Source: Helianthus annuus
Lineage: Eukaryota; Streptophyta; Magnoliopsida; Asterales; Asteraceae
Length of the DNA: 64,000 nt
Assembly: GCF_002127325.2 (NCBI RefSeq)
Contig: NC_035446.2
Coordinates: 161,623,947 to 161,687,946 of the forward strand
Direction: 5' to 3'
Part shown: positions 41,860 to 54,105 of the stretch, one piece after another
How the letters are laid out: each line of letters begins with the position of its first letter
Numbering within the stretch: position 1 is the stretch's first letter
The notes under the pieces: generated by a model
Seen by the model: only the letters and a program-made list of their open reading frames with translations
Database searches by the model: none
What the model was told of the DNA's origin: nothing
Made by a program: the position numbers and the translations under genes

Positions 41860-42057
41860 ATGAGTGGATGAGGACACGGACGTGGCAACATCACCATGAC
41901 TCAGGCTGAGTTGACCGACCTAATCAACACCCGCGTGGCTGAGGCTTTAGCAGCCTATCAAGCTGGTACGGAATGTACCAAGCATCCTTACCCCCATATT
42001 GTGTACACGGCTTTTCACTTCTATTATTTGATTAATGTGACACACAACAGCCTATAG
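41860..42057 (+). pseudogene. gag: E7 gag N-terminal remnant
   Basis: ATG at 41860 gives MSG, a TGA as the fourth codon, then GHGRGNITMTQAELTDLI and NTRVAEALAAYQA, which matches the start of chromovirus-type gag proteins (a Gly/Arg-rich start followed by a helix with VAEALA). A second ATG at 41896 is in frame. Similarity ends after about 40 residues and the frame closes at 42055-42057. Confidence 0.75.
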
Positions 42058-45000
42058 GAGGCATAGCAGTGAGTGACTCTTACATGAACACAAACTTTTT
42101 GAAACACGAACTTTTCACTTCTCATCAAACATTTACGAACCTCGATGTTAACAAACATTGCCTGAACACTCATCAGAACGCCTAGCAAACTGTGTAGAAT
42201 GCTAGGTGCTTGTGCGAACGTCCCTGAGTTGGATGTGGTAGCGTCGAATGAATGGTTATTACCTTCCTCACTTATCTTCATTTGTTTGGACCCAACACAC
42301 TAACGCTCTAAACCTCGGAGTGCGATCACTTTTGCAACACTCTTGAAACACACTGGGAATAATTCGAATCGCTTGCTGGAATGATGGACAAAAGGATGAG
42401 TGTAGTATCCTACCGACTTCAGTATTCGGACGACCCCGATTACCAGCAACGAACACCAGCGAACTGACTTCAATCTAAGTTTTTAACACTGGACAGCGAC
42501 TCGTGGGGGTCAACTGTTACAAACCAATCTGGACTTTAGCAATGACAACAGATCTTAGTGTGGGATGTGTAAATTCCAACACAACGAGTAGTACCTTGGA
42601 ACTCGGCACGAAGTGTGAAGAGAGGGACATTGTGGTGAAAGAACGTGGCGTTCGGCTTCAAGCACTAACATTGGAGCAACAGTATTCGTGACACCCAGAT
42701 ACTTGTAATAGCAGCCTACTGTAAGGGAAATGAAGGTGCCTTCGGCATGCACTGGACGTTGGTAATTCAAAACGACCACAACCAAGGGAGCGATGACGGT
42801 ACGGGAGGAATCCGCGTGATTGTAACAATTACACCGGTAGTGGTGCTCACGGAAGGGAAGTTAGGATTGATGTGAGCAACGATAGGACAATAACAACATG
42901 GTGGGTTGGATGAGTAGAACATCGCTTCGCCCTAATTCTGTTTAACCCTGATGATTCGCAAAACCAAACATGTTATGGAACCGGCTGATGGCAAGTCACT
43001 GCGACCTCATATGTTAGTTGAGACACAAACTCGACCCTACGGGAGACAGGCATGCGACACCGGTCTCACTCCTACTATCCTGGGTGGTTACAAGATAGTA
43101 GTCAGTAATGGTTCATTAACTAGACAAATCACTCAGACGCACCCTGTGTGAAGAGATTTAGCGTCACTTTATGCATTGAAGTACCGGAGTGGTGAGAAGA
43201 TTTGCATCGTGTCGGTAATGACAGCCCAGAAAGCGTCTGTGAAGGTATGACCTCACTGTAGTAGCAACTAACTCTAATAATCAGACAAAGGGCGATAAGA
43301 ACGAGGATCTATCAATTGTCGTGACTAATCTCAATGTACAACTCGAAGAACTTTTAGACATATCACCACAACTATTAGTCAGAAACTCGTTGATCTCACG
43401 ACCAGAGGAAGCTCCGAATACTCGTACTCTTACTGTCTTGCATCAGGATGGGTGCAAGAGCAGTATAAGCCACTATGAGGACTGTTCGGCAAGGAGGTCG
43501 TCAGACCTAGTCTTCGCGTTGGAAAGCCCCAGATATATCCGGGAAGATGAGCCTTTTGGTGTGTGTACTGATTATCGGGAACTCATCAATGTGACAGTCA
43601 AGGGACCGTTTTCTATGACCGTGTATTGACGACCCATCGACTAGTTGTAAGGAACGAGCTTTATCAGATGAAAGTCCAGGGGGAAAAGATTATTAAAGCG
43701 ACACATCCGACGCAATTCAGCCATGCGACTTTGTACCCCATGACCTTTGGGGTGGTCATCCCACCCGCAGCTTTACGTATCATGTGAACCAACCATGTTA
43801 TTCGATAACTTTCCGAATCTTTCCCAAGAGAGAAGAACATCACAGACATTCTTGCATTTTATTAAAAGAACCCTGAGGGAGGAGCCATACCGCACGAGGT
43901 CTCGATCAATGTAACTTCTGGATTCGAGAGGTGTCTTTGGTGGGTCATATCATCAATGAAGCAAGGATGCACGTGGATCTCGCTAAGACCCGTTTTGGTT
44001 GGAAATTGATCGACACTGAAGAATTCCCCGAGGCTACAACGATTACCTGGTCCCGCTTGATGTTACCGCAGATGAATCGTAAGGATTCCGAAAACCACCA
44101 AAACTTAGACCTCTCTAGTACAACCAAGTGATGTGATTGCAAAAGACAGAACAGGAGGACGCCTTTCCAACTTTCGAATCTTAACCCTGCAAGACGCTGA
44201 GCATCGTTTTACCCGAGGGTGTGGGTAATACAGTGGTATATCATCATGTTTGAGTCGGAGTCCCAGATACACGCCGACGTAACACAAGAAAGTGACGACT
44301 TACGTAATGGAGTCACGAAGAAGAACAGCACGACACACAACCAGTGGTAGAAATCGTGGCCTTTGGATTCACTTGGAGGCATTACTTGGGCGGTACCGAA
44401 CGCGTTACTTAGACCGATCACAAGGGCCTCCCGTGTACCCTGGCCACGAAAGAAGCTTTATCAGTTGATGAGAACGCTGGATGGAACTTTTGGATGAATA
44501 CGACCGTGAGACCTGAACGTGCACGACCTTGCAGTTCACTATCCACTCTGACACACTTGACCAGACTCACCTTGTTCGAAGTGAAGACCTGTTGGAAGAG
44601 AATTCACAAGATGGGTTCATGCAAGGCATGAAGAAGCAACTATTGGTAAGGCAGACGCTATTCGCTATCTCATGGAACAAATGTGGATTCCACTATACAG
44701 CAACCATATGGAACTCATACTGAGCGAAGTACACCAACTCCGATGTTCCAGTAGTTTGGACTTGATAGCAGATGTTAGGATTCTAAGCCTCGTATGAATG
44801 ACCGGGCAGGAAAGCCCCATAGCACTACATATGAACGATGTTGGACATGTGCGAAGGTCAAGGTGGAACACCAGAAACCTACTTGTTGAGCAGTAACCAG
44901 AAACACCCATACGGAAACGAGAACAAACATCATGAATTTGTCATTGGTTTACTTAGAACTCAGAACGGAACCGATATCACCTAAGGACCGTTGATTGTCT

Positions 45001-45996
45001 CACGAAACCAGCACACTCTCTTACAATCAAGAAAACTAGCGGGTCTTCACAAGTTGTGGATGCTCTTCTGAGAGAGGTGGTCTCATGCACGAGGTGCCAA
45101 TCTGATTACTTCTGATTCTGGAGCTATACCTGATTTTTGACAGGCAATACACGGTACCCTCGGCTTACGTATAGGCATGGACATTTCGTATCACCGTGGG
45201 GCAAACGATCAGAGTAAACGAACCATCCTTGCACACGAGGACATGCTGTGAGCATGTGTAGGGTTAACTGTGGTAGAACTGGAAGGACACTTACCTTTGG
45301 GTGAGTTCTACAGCAGCAGTTACCGTATTAGTATGCATATAGCCTTGGTTGAGGCATCGCTTGGACAGTAACGCTAATCTCCTTGTTGAATTAAGGTGGG
45401 TGATAACCTAATCGCAAAACCAGGATTTGAGCTCAAAACTCTTGAACTCTGGGAAATTGTTTGATGGCAACGCGTAACTGTTAGGGAAACTGATAAGCAT
45501 AAGAAACTCTGGGAGTTCGTTGTGGACGAACGTGTCATAACCGAAAGTATCACCCTAGGAGGGTGCGGTACGCTATAGTAAACATGGTAATCTTAGCTTT
45601 CGACGCGTGGGAACATCCGAACTACTAGAATGAAACGGTGGCATGGCTCACAAACCCAGACTAATTGATGGAGTGGGATAACTGTTGGAATGGTATGTAC
45701 GCCATAGATGTAAGACCGTGTTGTCTGATGAAACCCTTATGATACCCTTGTCGGAGTCTGAAGTCATCAGAACAGTTGTATTTATCAGGGAACCTATCGA
45801 AAACACGGACTAAGGAGTCAAGGTTCGCTAGCATAAGTTGTGTGGATTTGTTAAACCCCAATACGTGGACTGGAGTTTACATAGGAATGTAAGAATCTGT
45901 TGAAACTTTAATATCCTCCATGGTTCAAGAGGTTGAACCAACCATGGTTATCACTGGTGAATTTCGGGACGAAATTCCTCTTCAAGTTGGGGATGA
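42058..45996 (+). pseudogene. pol: E7 pol region, highly degenerate
   Basis: Only short matches to Ty3/Gypsy pol remain, in several frames: an RT substrate-binding segment (FGVCTDYRELINVTVKGPFS, near 43558-43617), a following segment whose residues echo the RT palm (HATLYPMTFGVVIPPAALRI, near 43720-43780), and GHIINEARMHVDLAKT near 43940, like the FLGHVIS segment. No YIDD box and no integrase triad can be found. The 3' end (GEFRDEIPLQVGDDV at 45957-45999) resembles the end of Tekay elements. It cannot supply any enzyme. Confidence 0.75.
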
Positions 45997-48618
45997 TGTC
46001 ACACCTGAGCAAAATCCGCAACAATCTTGAATCCTCGCTTCATTCTTTCGTGTTTACTTGTCAAATTTCGGGACGAAATTTCTTTCAAGTTGGGGATGAT
46101 GTGACAACCCGAACTCTCAAGGTTAGTGACGCCTTATCTCGTGATTTTTAATTTCTAACTTACCCCTCTCTAGTGCACTAAACTAGCATCACTCCATTAA
46201 GCTTGAATCTAAACCTAAACGTTACATCTTGCTAAGTGTGAACCATTGTTATGTGTTAAACTTGATAGACACCACATGTTTACGTAATTGGGTCGCCGCA
46301 CATAAGCGATTCGGCCCAGGTTGCTTGTGTATATGCATTTGGGCCGTAAGTGTATTTTTGGTGTTTGGGCCGTTTATATATTGGTGTTACTTCTCGGCCC
46401 ACCCCTTCTCTTTTAATCAATGTGGCCCAATACTAAATCCCTATGTATACGTACACATATGGGTTATGATGAAACAATTCTTAGCAAATATTGCAAACCC
46501 TAAATTCATTGAAGACGTTGGCAGCCCCCACCCCCTTCGAAACATTGGTTCTCTTGGTCGAGCTTTTGGTTAGTTTGATCTCTCTCAGTCCTTAATTGTT
46601 ATATGATTATAGTCCTAGATGATTAGGGTCATGTGGCACCATAATATGTGAAGTCATAAAACATGAAACTTGTTGTAGTTCTTGCCGATAACTTGTTGTA
46701 GTTCCTGCTGATTGCTACTGATTGTCGTGTTTATGTAAATTATTGACATGTGATAACAGGTTAACCTTGAACTAATGGGTAAATAAATAAGATCGATACT
46801 TTACTCGAACATATGTGGGTAATGATCATCGGATGTGACTACAAAAATATATAATGATGGTGTGATGATGAAAATTCTTTTGTGAATAAATGCAGCCAAC
46901 TTGGAAAATTAACACTGCATGATGTCGGCCATTCAGTGGAAAGTGCAGCCATTTATTTTATATTTTGCATGTATAATTGATAACTGACCTAGTGTGCTTG
47001 AATATGAAACCGATGTGGTTGGGTTTGAATGGCGGTTGTCTATTTCAACAACTAACTTGTCTTCTAATAAATTATGAATTCCAATATCACTTTTATATGC
47101 ACACTATAATGGCTGCACATGTATACAACTATGGATTGCTAAATGGCTGACAACATATGATAAGATTATACTCTAATTGGACCAATACAAAGTTAGTGGG
47201 GTAGGATAGGTTTAGGAATTTATATTAAAGTTTGTAATCAGTTATGGGTCAAGAATTGGGGGCCGCATACATCAGTGGATGTGGGCGGTTTGGACTATTC
47301 TTAGTGGCATTTCTTTATTTAATTGAGCTTATCATATGAAAATTTATGGGGCGGCCTGGGTGTTTGAGCCGAGTACATCAATACTCAATAGGGTGGCTTA
47401 TATGGTAGTTGGGTGGATAATTGTTGAATGGATAAATATATATTATTGAAATTGATTAATGATATTAATCGTATATAATAATGCCATACTCGAAATTGTT
47501 ATATAGCGTTAAGGTTCAGTAAGTTATCGTTTTTTTTATATATATGGGTTGTCACGTATGGCGGGACCTGTACCACTTTGGTATAGGATTTTGTAACCCC
47601 GGAGCGATTATTTAATAATATGAATTATTGTTGATGTATGCTTGTTCATGTGACTGAAACGTGAATTGTTAGTGGGCGTCAGTAGGATGGATGAACTTGT
47701 TAAGTATAGAATACGTATGACACGAATACACGTCATAACTAGGGTGATTATACGTGCCAAGCTTGCTTAATATTTGTATGATAAAGGTGTGTGGTTTATG
47801 TGTGTAAGTAACTGATGGGTATTTAAACCATACTAGGATTGGATTGATAAAGCGGTGAACACATACCTTAACCTTACCGAGCAAACCAAAGGTGAGTTCA
47901 CTACATTCGAGCATGCGTCCCAGTGGTTGGGGACAGTCAGTGGGTATCCCATGGGGGGATGAGTCTTTGGGTAAAAACGGGTATATTGGTTAATATTCTC
48001 ACCTATCATCTTTTGTAAGTCCTTCATCGGGTATTAGTTAGTAGCGCTACTTAGGTTTGGCACCCTCACCCTGTGCCTGTAGAGGACGGAGGTGAACTAA
48101 TGACCCAGTCTGGCCCAGTACTAGATAGGAGTACGTGGGAAGGGCAGTCGTGTATTTCAGGAGCCGTCATTGTTCGGAAATGAGATATTAACAATATTAC
48201 TTGCATTGGTTATTGAACGGTTTTTCACACAACGGGTAATAAACATTTTCTAAAACTGTGAACTCGCCAGCTTTGTCTGATACACGTGTTACATGCTCGC
48301 AGGTCGTTAGGTATCTTGGAATTGGGAAGCTTGCTATCTGGGAGTGCTGGAGTGGTCATGGATCGAGGCTCTTGGATTGAAATACATTTAATACATTGGT
48401 TTTAAGCGTTATTACGAAACAATTGTTAAACGACTTATTACATGCTTCCGCTACACAACTTTTGAGAATTAATATTATGTTGACAACTTATTTTGGTAAA
48501 ATAGTGTCAAGACTTATTTAAATATTAATCACATTGGTTCAATGTGATTGGTGGCTCGAACTCTGATGCGTGACACGCCTCGCGGAGTTTCCGCAGGTGA
48601 AATTTTGGGGGTGTTACA
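45997..48618 (+). repeat. E7 3' LTR
   Basis: 2622 bp, near-identical to 38723-41346. AAGTTGGGGATGA just before it is the probable polypurine tract. Confidence 0.95.
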
Positions 48619-48777
48619 TCATTGATCAAGGGCTTTTTCCTCGTATAAATCCTTGTGTCACTTGTGCATTTTACATTTAAGTGATCCTTCACTTTGTTCA
48701 TCATACCAAGCATCATTCCCCGCTTACATAAAGTTTGGTTGCATTATCTTTAAGTGATTTTTGACCAAAACAACTGG

Positions 48778-49151
48778 ATCAGCTCTTAAATGGCTGCTAA
48801 GTCTTCCCCCTTACTCTATTACTTCGTTTGCTAATTTAGTTAACCTATTCAATAATCAATTTTCTTGTAGCAGAAAATTTGAACGATTGACTAGTGAATT
48901 ATATAGGATAACTCAGGGTCATAATGAATCATTAAGGGATTATATAACCAAATTTAGTAAAGAATCCTTGGACATTCCTAACTTGGATGTGGCCACAGCT
49001 GTTGAGGCCTTTAAAATGGGATTGCTTAAGGATTCATTGTTCTATGATGATCTTGTTATGACACCATGCAGGAACCTAGACGAAGTAAGAACTCGGGCAC
49101 TCAGGTTCATCCGGCTAGAGGATGACAAGAGGATCCAGGAGAGACAAGTAG
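48778..49151 (+). pseudogene. gag: E3 gag, resumed after E4
   Basis: Continues GFGSTLTG with SALKWLLSLPPYSITSF and runs through the gag core to ERQV, where E5 is inserted. It is open throughout. The left target sequence of E5 is probably AGTAG (49147-49151). Confidence 0.93.
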
Positions 49152-49870
49152 TGTTTTGGTCAAAAAATCACACAAGGATAATGCAACCAAACTCTATGTA
49201 AACGTGGAATGATGCTTGGTTTGATGAAAAAGTAAAGGATCACTTTAGTATGAAATATGCAAGTGACACAAGGATTTATACGAGGAAAAAGCCCTCGATC
49301 AATGAATGATCTCCGGCATAAAAAACCTCGGGTGATGGCAACTACCGATCACCAAACTTCAATATAACAAATAATGATTACAACTTCGGATGGTAACGAG
49401 CTGAGTACAAGGATCACTATAGTATTGTGTCTAAGCGTGTGAGGAATGTGTTGTGTGTCTTCCGCATGTGGAAGAGTGCTATATATACAAGTGTGAGTGG
49501 CCCTATTTTAGGTAAATAGACTAACTATCAGCTCATTACCCCTTTAGGAATAAAAGTAAATCTAGCCTAAATTATCGCCCTTAAATCATGCTAAGTTTCC
49601 ATATCCTCTACAACGTTCATCTCTGATTAAGCATATGCCAAAGTTGTAAAGACGAGTCCCTTGATTACGTTGCTAAGAGCGGATCCTGCTAGACATTCCT
49701 GCAAGATAACATTAAATCCAATGAAAACAACTGTTAGCATGAGGATCCCTATGATGGTCCGTGATCCTGATCCTGGAACTCTTCTGAGGATCACTATCTG
49801 CCAAAGAAATAAGGATCACTGGTTAGGATCACATGTAAGGATCATATGTCATAAAAATCCAGCCCTAACA
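49152..49870 (-). repeat. E5 3' LTR
   Basis: 719 bp, TGTTTTGGTC to AGCCCTAACA on the plus strand, followed by the reversed polypurine tract at 49871-49883. Confidence 0.92.
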
Positions 49871-49956
49871 ATTGCCCCCAAAATATAAGGAGTAATATTG
49901 TAAATAAATGAGTTATATTTTGCTTGATCTTATCCGCAACAAGTTAATCGAATAAC

Positions 49957-50034
49957 TAGCCGTTGAAGTCGGACTAGCCGTTGCAATTCTTACGTCACAG
50001 AAGTGACAGCCCTGCAGATCATCATTATAAATAG
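49957..50034 (+). promoter_or_regulatory. Promoter module of antisense gene, copy D
   Basis: TAGCCGTT at 49957-49964 and 49975-49982, TTACGTCA at 49990-49997, TATAAATAG at 50026-50034; 148 bp before the ATG. Confidence 0.7.
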
Positions 50035-50921
50035 GAGATAGAGATAGGATCAATTTGCATTTAAATTCAAGAGAAACTCCCTTTATAATCTCGTCCGAAG
50101 ATTGATCAGGTATTCTCCTCTTTTCTTCCTTCTCTTACTCTGTTTCTCTGTCTCTTTCCATTCTTCTGCAAATATGTTGCTCCGGAATTCCCCTCATAAG
50201 GATCCTGAGAAGAACAGTCTCTTGAAGGGTCAAGGGATCATCAAAGATTCTCCTGCCGAGAGGTGCTGCTTTACCGATCCTCAGGTTGACAAGATCCGTC
50301 ATTGTTTTCCGGCGAACACCATCTTCAAGTCTTTTACTTCTACCGCTTTGAATGATTTTATCTCTGATTCTTGGGTAGCCTTTCCTGTTACTCCGTTCTT
50401 GATAGGATATTCATATCCTTTCCCACAGTTCACTCAATCCTTCTTCTCTCTCACCGGCATCTGCTATATCCAGGCCATGCCAATGATCTGGAGGGTTTTA
50501 TATACCCTTGAAAGGATCATTGAACAAGAGGGGATTGACCTTGGTATGGCGAAGCTGGCTGAGATGTATGATCTTACCACTTTCGGACCCCATCGTTATC
50601 TATTTAAGCGAAAAGCTGGAGAGGATCATCCTGTCTTCAAGGTCACCAAGAACGACACCAACTGGAAGCGTCGGTTCTTTTTTTGTTAGGAGAGATACCA
50701 TCCCTGACGGGAAGGATCTGCCCAAAGAGTGGGCTACTCATGGTAGGATAGAGGATCCTGGAAGGATCACCATAAGATTTGTTCCTTAGGGTGAGGATCA
50801 CTAATATTTCCTTTGTTTATTGTGCAGCTATCTCCATCTCTCGTCTGAAGTTGACACCTGCTGCAAAAGAGAGACTTTTAGCCGTCAAGAAGCTTGATTC
50901 GGAGACAAGAACTTTCCAGGT

Positions 50922-53900
50922 TGTAAGACCCTAACACGTAATTAACAAAAGTCGCAGCGGAAGTTCATGCCATAAAATTTCTTTCATTATAAACCTTATG
51001 TCTTACTTGAAAGTTCACTTTTAAAATAACTCTTTTATATTGAATACATCAAACTGACTGAATTATAGAATAAATCATAACTTATGTATAACAAATTACA
51101 TCCTTAGACAACCCCGTACAATCCTTCATGTGACTCGGTCCTCGATCTTTATTCCTTGATGATCCTCCGTGACCCGTACAACCTGCACTCACCACATACA
51201 TTCATCACATTAGTACACAATACATAAACAAGATTCCATCTCGTACACTTCCTATTGCGTTATCATTCTATTTTTAAGCATTTCAACTGCGTATCCATAT
51301 TCTGGTGAGGCTTCAATAATGTACCTGCATTACTTATCATTCACAAGGCACACTATTAATAACATATTACCCAACGTATCTAAATCATGCACACATACAT
51401 TTTTATATGTATACATACACATCTACATACGCACTTACCTTCCTACATCTCTACATACATGCATATACTCATACATACCTTCATATATACCAATTACATA
51501 TCTACATACACACATACATTACTACGTCTCTACATACGTTCATATACACATACGTATCTTCATATATACATAAAATACACATCTACGTACATACATGCTT
51601 TACTATACCTCTACTTACTTGCATACACTCATACGTACCTTCATATATACTTAAATACACATCTACATATGTACATACACTAATATGTACATGTCCAAGA
51701 TCTTACATACCTCATATATATCCATACATGAATTACATGGTACTTAGACTTGAGTTTGCAACTTATAAGTGTCGAGGGAACACTCGAAATCATGTTTAAA
51801 AGGCTTGCCATAACCCACGGATAATATACCGAAGCCTACGATGCATATATAACATAAATAACTAATTTTCAGCTTTTTGGACATGGGAAGGGCGTCGGCG
51901 ACGGCCCTAGGGGGCGTCGGCGACGGCCCTTGCATTTGCCCGTAGCCCAAACCTCCGTAGACAGCAAGATAACCCGTCAGCAAAACTGACATTTCCAGAG
52001 GGCGTCGGCGACGGCCCATGTGGGCGTCGGCGACGGCCTCTCAAAAGTTGGTTTTTCCTGCTGTGTTGTTTCGTCGTTCGCGCGCACTAAAACTTGCATA
52101 ACTTTCAACCCGTTTATCCGTTTAACCTCCCGTTTCTTCCTACATGATTGTAAATTGGTTCCCTACCCTATGGACTCAAAATCCCACATCCGGGTTAAGG
52201 AAATTCTTAACTTATGCGCTATCGGCTTATTATTCATTCACGGTTTATTCGACCCGTTCATGTTTTCATCAATCAACACTTTCGTTTTAACATCAAGACT
52301 GCATTTTGACCTGTTACATCTACTTAACAGAAATCATTGGTTTCATACCACACATCCATATTGGTCCTCAATTAACTTACTTAACTAACTAGCACATAAC
52401 CTTACATAAACAACTAAGAAGCGATTACGGAAATCACTTACCTTTTTGCGTCCGTTCCCTTGCCTCCTTTTGACCCTTTTGCCTTTCTTGCTTGAGTCCA
52501 TTTTCACATGATCCTTATGCCTTCACATCACGCAATCACATTCTTGTTAGTATGCATGATTGTACACTTAATGATCATGTCGAATGCATGGTTCAAGTCT
52601 AACTTTCATTAGTCAAGTCTAACAAACATAAGACATATACCCAACATCACGTTTCTTCCAACTCGTATAATTCCTTACATAATTGCATATAACACACATT
52701 GTTAAACGCGCACCATATGACTTTATAGCATTGAAATTTGACAAGAGTCTAGCCATACTACTTATGCAAGGTTTGACTTCCAAAAGTCAACGACCCATCT
52801 TATGGACTTTCGACTTAACCTCATATATCCGTGTCATCATATTAAGCTATAACAATGGCATTATATACACTTCATATTCATGATGTAATATGCTTACAAC
52901 CACATGATCAATCCATTACATACACACACATACATATTATCAATACTACATATACTAAAGCTTTCGGGATCCCATACTAGACGACCTTATTTGGGGTACA
53001 TAACCAACATGATTTTACCATCCTTACTTGCTATACATTAACGCCAATTTCATTTTGTAACCTCAACTAAACCGTCGACTAAACACATAGTGTGTACCAT
53101 ACAATGTGAGTGAACAATGAAAGATACTAGTGCACATTTCTACCCAAACAAGACATCAATAAAACCTCCACGTGGATTCGATCTTACACATGTTCCTTGG
53201 GTAAGCTTAATAACAATTTAATCATTTACACATTGTATGTATGTTCATCCACTACTTGCATACATTTTCACATAATATCGTCGTTTAGTCATTTCATCAA
53301 ACACTTGGCGTGCGTACCACTATCTAAGCATAATGTACAACTATTTCATGCATCAATCTTCTACATTCATACATAGTTCATCAAATCCTTCTACTCACCT
53401 TCATGTAGTATTCACAATCAATCATCCAACATATCATTATCACATTTTATTCAATTCATCAAACCATAACTCGTTATACACCGATATTTCATCAATCTTT
53501 CAACAAGAATTGGACATAGATGGTGATTAAGTCATCATCATCACCATGACTAATGGGTTTTACTTCTAAACATCAAATTAACACAAACTATACATAACCT
53601 ATGTTCTACTTGATGATTCTAACCCTTATACATCATCAATTTCATACTAATTCACGGATTAAAACATAACCCACTTCATACATGATCACCAATCTTAGTT
53701 TTGAGACATACCTTATGATCCCCTTGTATTGGTGATCACTAATTCACGTTCGGTTGATAATTTGAGCTTCAATTCACCCTTCAATTTGATGAATATTGTT
53801 GAGTTAGGGTTTGGCTCCCTTGGGGAGCTCTGGAACGATCCAGAACACACACACACGAAAATGTGTGTGGTGTGTGTTGATACTTTCTATTAGTTAGTGA

Positions 53901-54085
53901 CCAAGTTTCATCCCATCCACTTTAACCCCTCAAGTTTACTTCCATCACATTTTTGGCACTACTTTTCTCCTTTAATAGTTTTTACCATGCACTTAACTAG
54001 GTTGAATAGCCTAGTTATTTATTTCGTAATATAACGCATAAGGACATATTTCAAATATATGACATTTGGATTTTGGGGCGTTACA
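50922..54085 (-). repeat. E8 3' LTR
   Basis: TGTAAGACCC to GGGCGTTACA on the plus strand. It contains a TACATA-rich low-complexity stretch (about 51390-51740) and four GC-rich dyads (51890-52039). Plus-strand open frames rich in H, T and Y come from the TACATA repeats. Confidence 0.95.
51890..52039. repeat. Four GGGCGTCGGCGACGGCC dyads in E8 3' LTR
   Basis: Copies start at 51890, 51912, 52000 and 52022, two pairs with 22-bp spacing set 88 bp apart. Each has CGTCG and CGACG arms around a single base. They form a CpG-rich island in an AT-rich LTR. Confidence 0.9.
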
Positions 54086-54105
54086 AGTCTACCCCCCTTA
54101 AAGGA
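54086..54105 (-). other. E8 polypurine tract
   Basis: In element sense AAGGGGGGTAGACT directly precedes the 3' LTR start TGTAACGCC. Confidence 0.8.

Larger units (their letters stand above)
38723..48618 (+). mobile_element. E7: Tekay/Del-like Ty3/Gypsy element with degenerate body
   Basis: Target duplication TCATT at 38718-38722 and 48619-48623. LTRs of 2624 and 2622 bp differ by a 2-bp indel and about four substitutions. The initiator-Met primer site and the ATTTCGGGACGAAAT motif at the 3' end of the body are typical of plant Tekay/Del elements. The 4.65-kb body retains only scraps of gag and RT. It lacks the GATC-rich composition of the Tat elements. Confidence 0.93.
28250..48772 (+). mobile_element. 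E4: complete Tat-type element, plus orientation, interrupted by E7
   Basis: Target duplication ACTGG at 28245-28249 and 48773-48777. The 5' LTR is 714 bp; the 3' LTR is 714 bp once E7 is removed. Without E7 the element is about 10.6 kb. About seven LTR differences by eye make it older than E1, E2, E7 and E8. gag and pol are broken but the antisense gene (copy C) is open. Confidence 0.95.
38158..48772 (+). repeat. E4 3' LTR, split by E7
   Basis: 38158-38722 and 48624-48772, together 714 bp, the exact length of the 5' LTR. E7 and its 5-bp duplication TCATT lie between. Confidence 0.95.
26288..49151 (+). mobile_element. E3: Tat-type element, plus orientation (partial, interrupted)
   Basis: 5' LTR, primer site and gag are visible at 26288-28249 and 48778-49151, split by E4. 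E5 then cuts it at 49152, and the remainder is beyond the window. Left target sequence is probably ACGCC (26283-26287); its partner is not visible. Confidence 0.9.

Noticed and set aside
42951..43151. Possible host gene exons in the E7 body
   Set aside because: Short frames with no domain, between clear gag and RT scraps of the same element; better read as decayed retroelement sequence.
51319..51799. Overlapping open frames rich in Tyr, His and Thr (also 56853-57333)
   Set aside because: Three frames are open at once because of TACATA low-complexity sequence; not protein coding.
52020..52388. 122-codon open frame in the E8 LTR, repeated at 57554-57922
   Set aside because: LTR duplicate on the strand opposite to the element, starting inside the GC dyads; no domain and no evidence of coding constraint.
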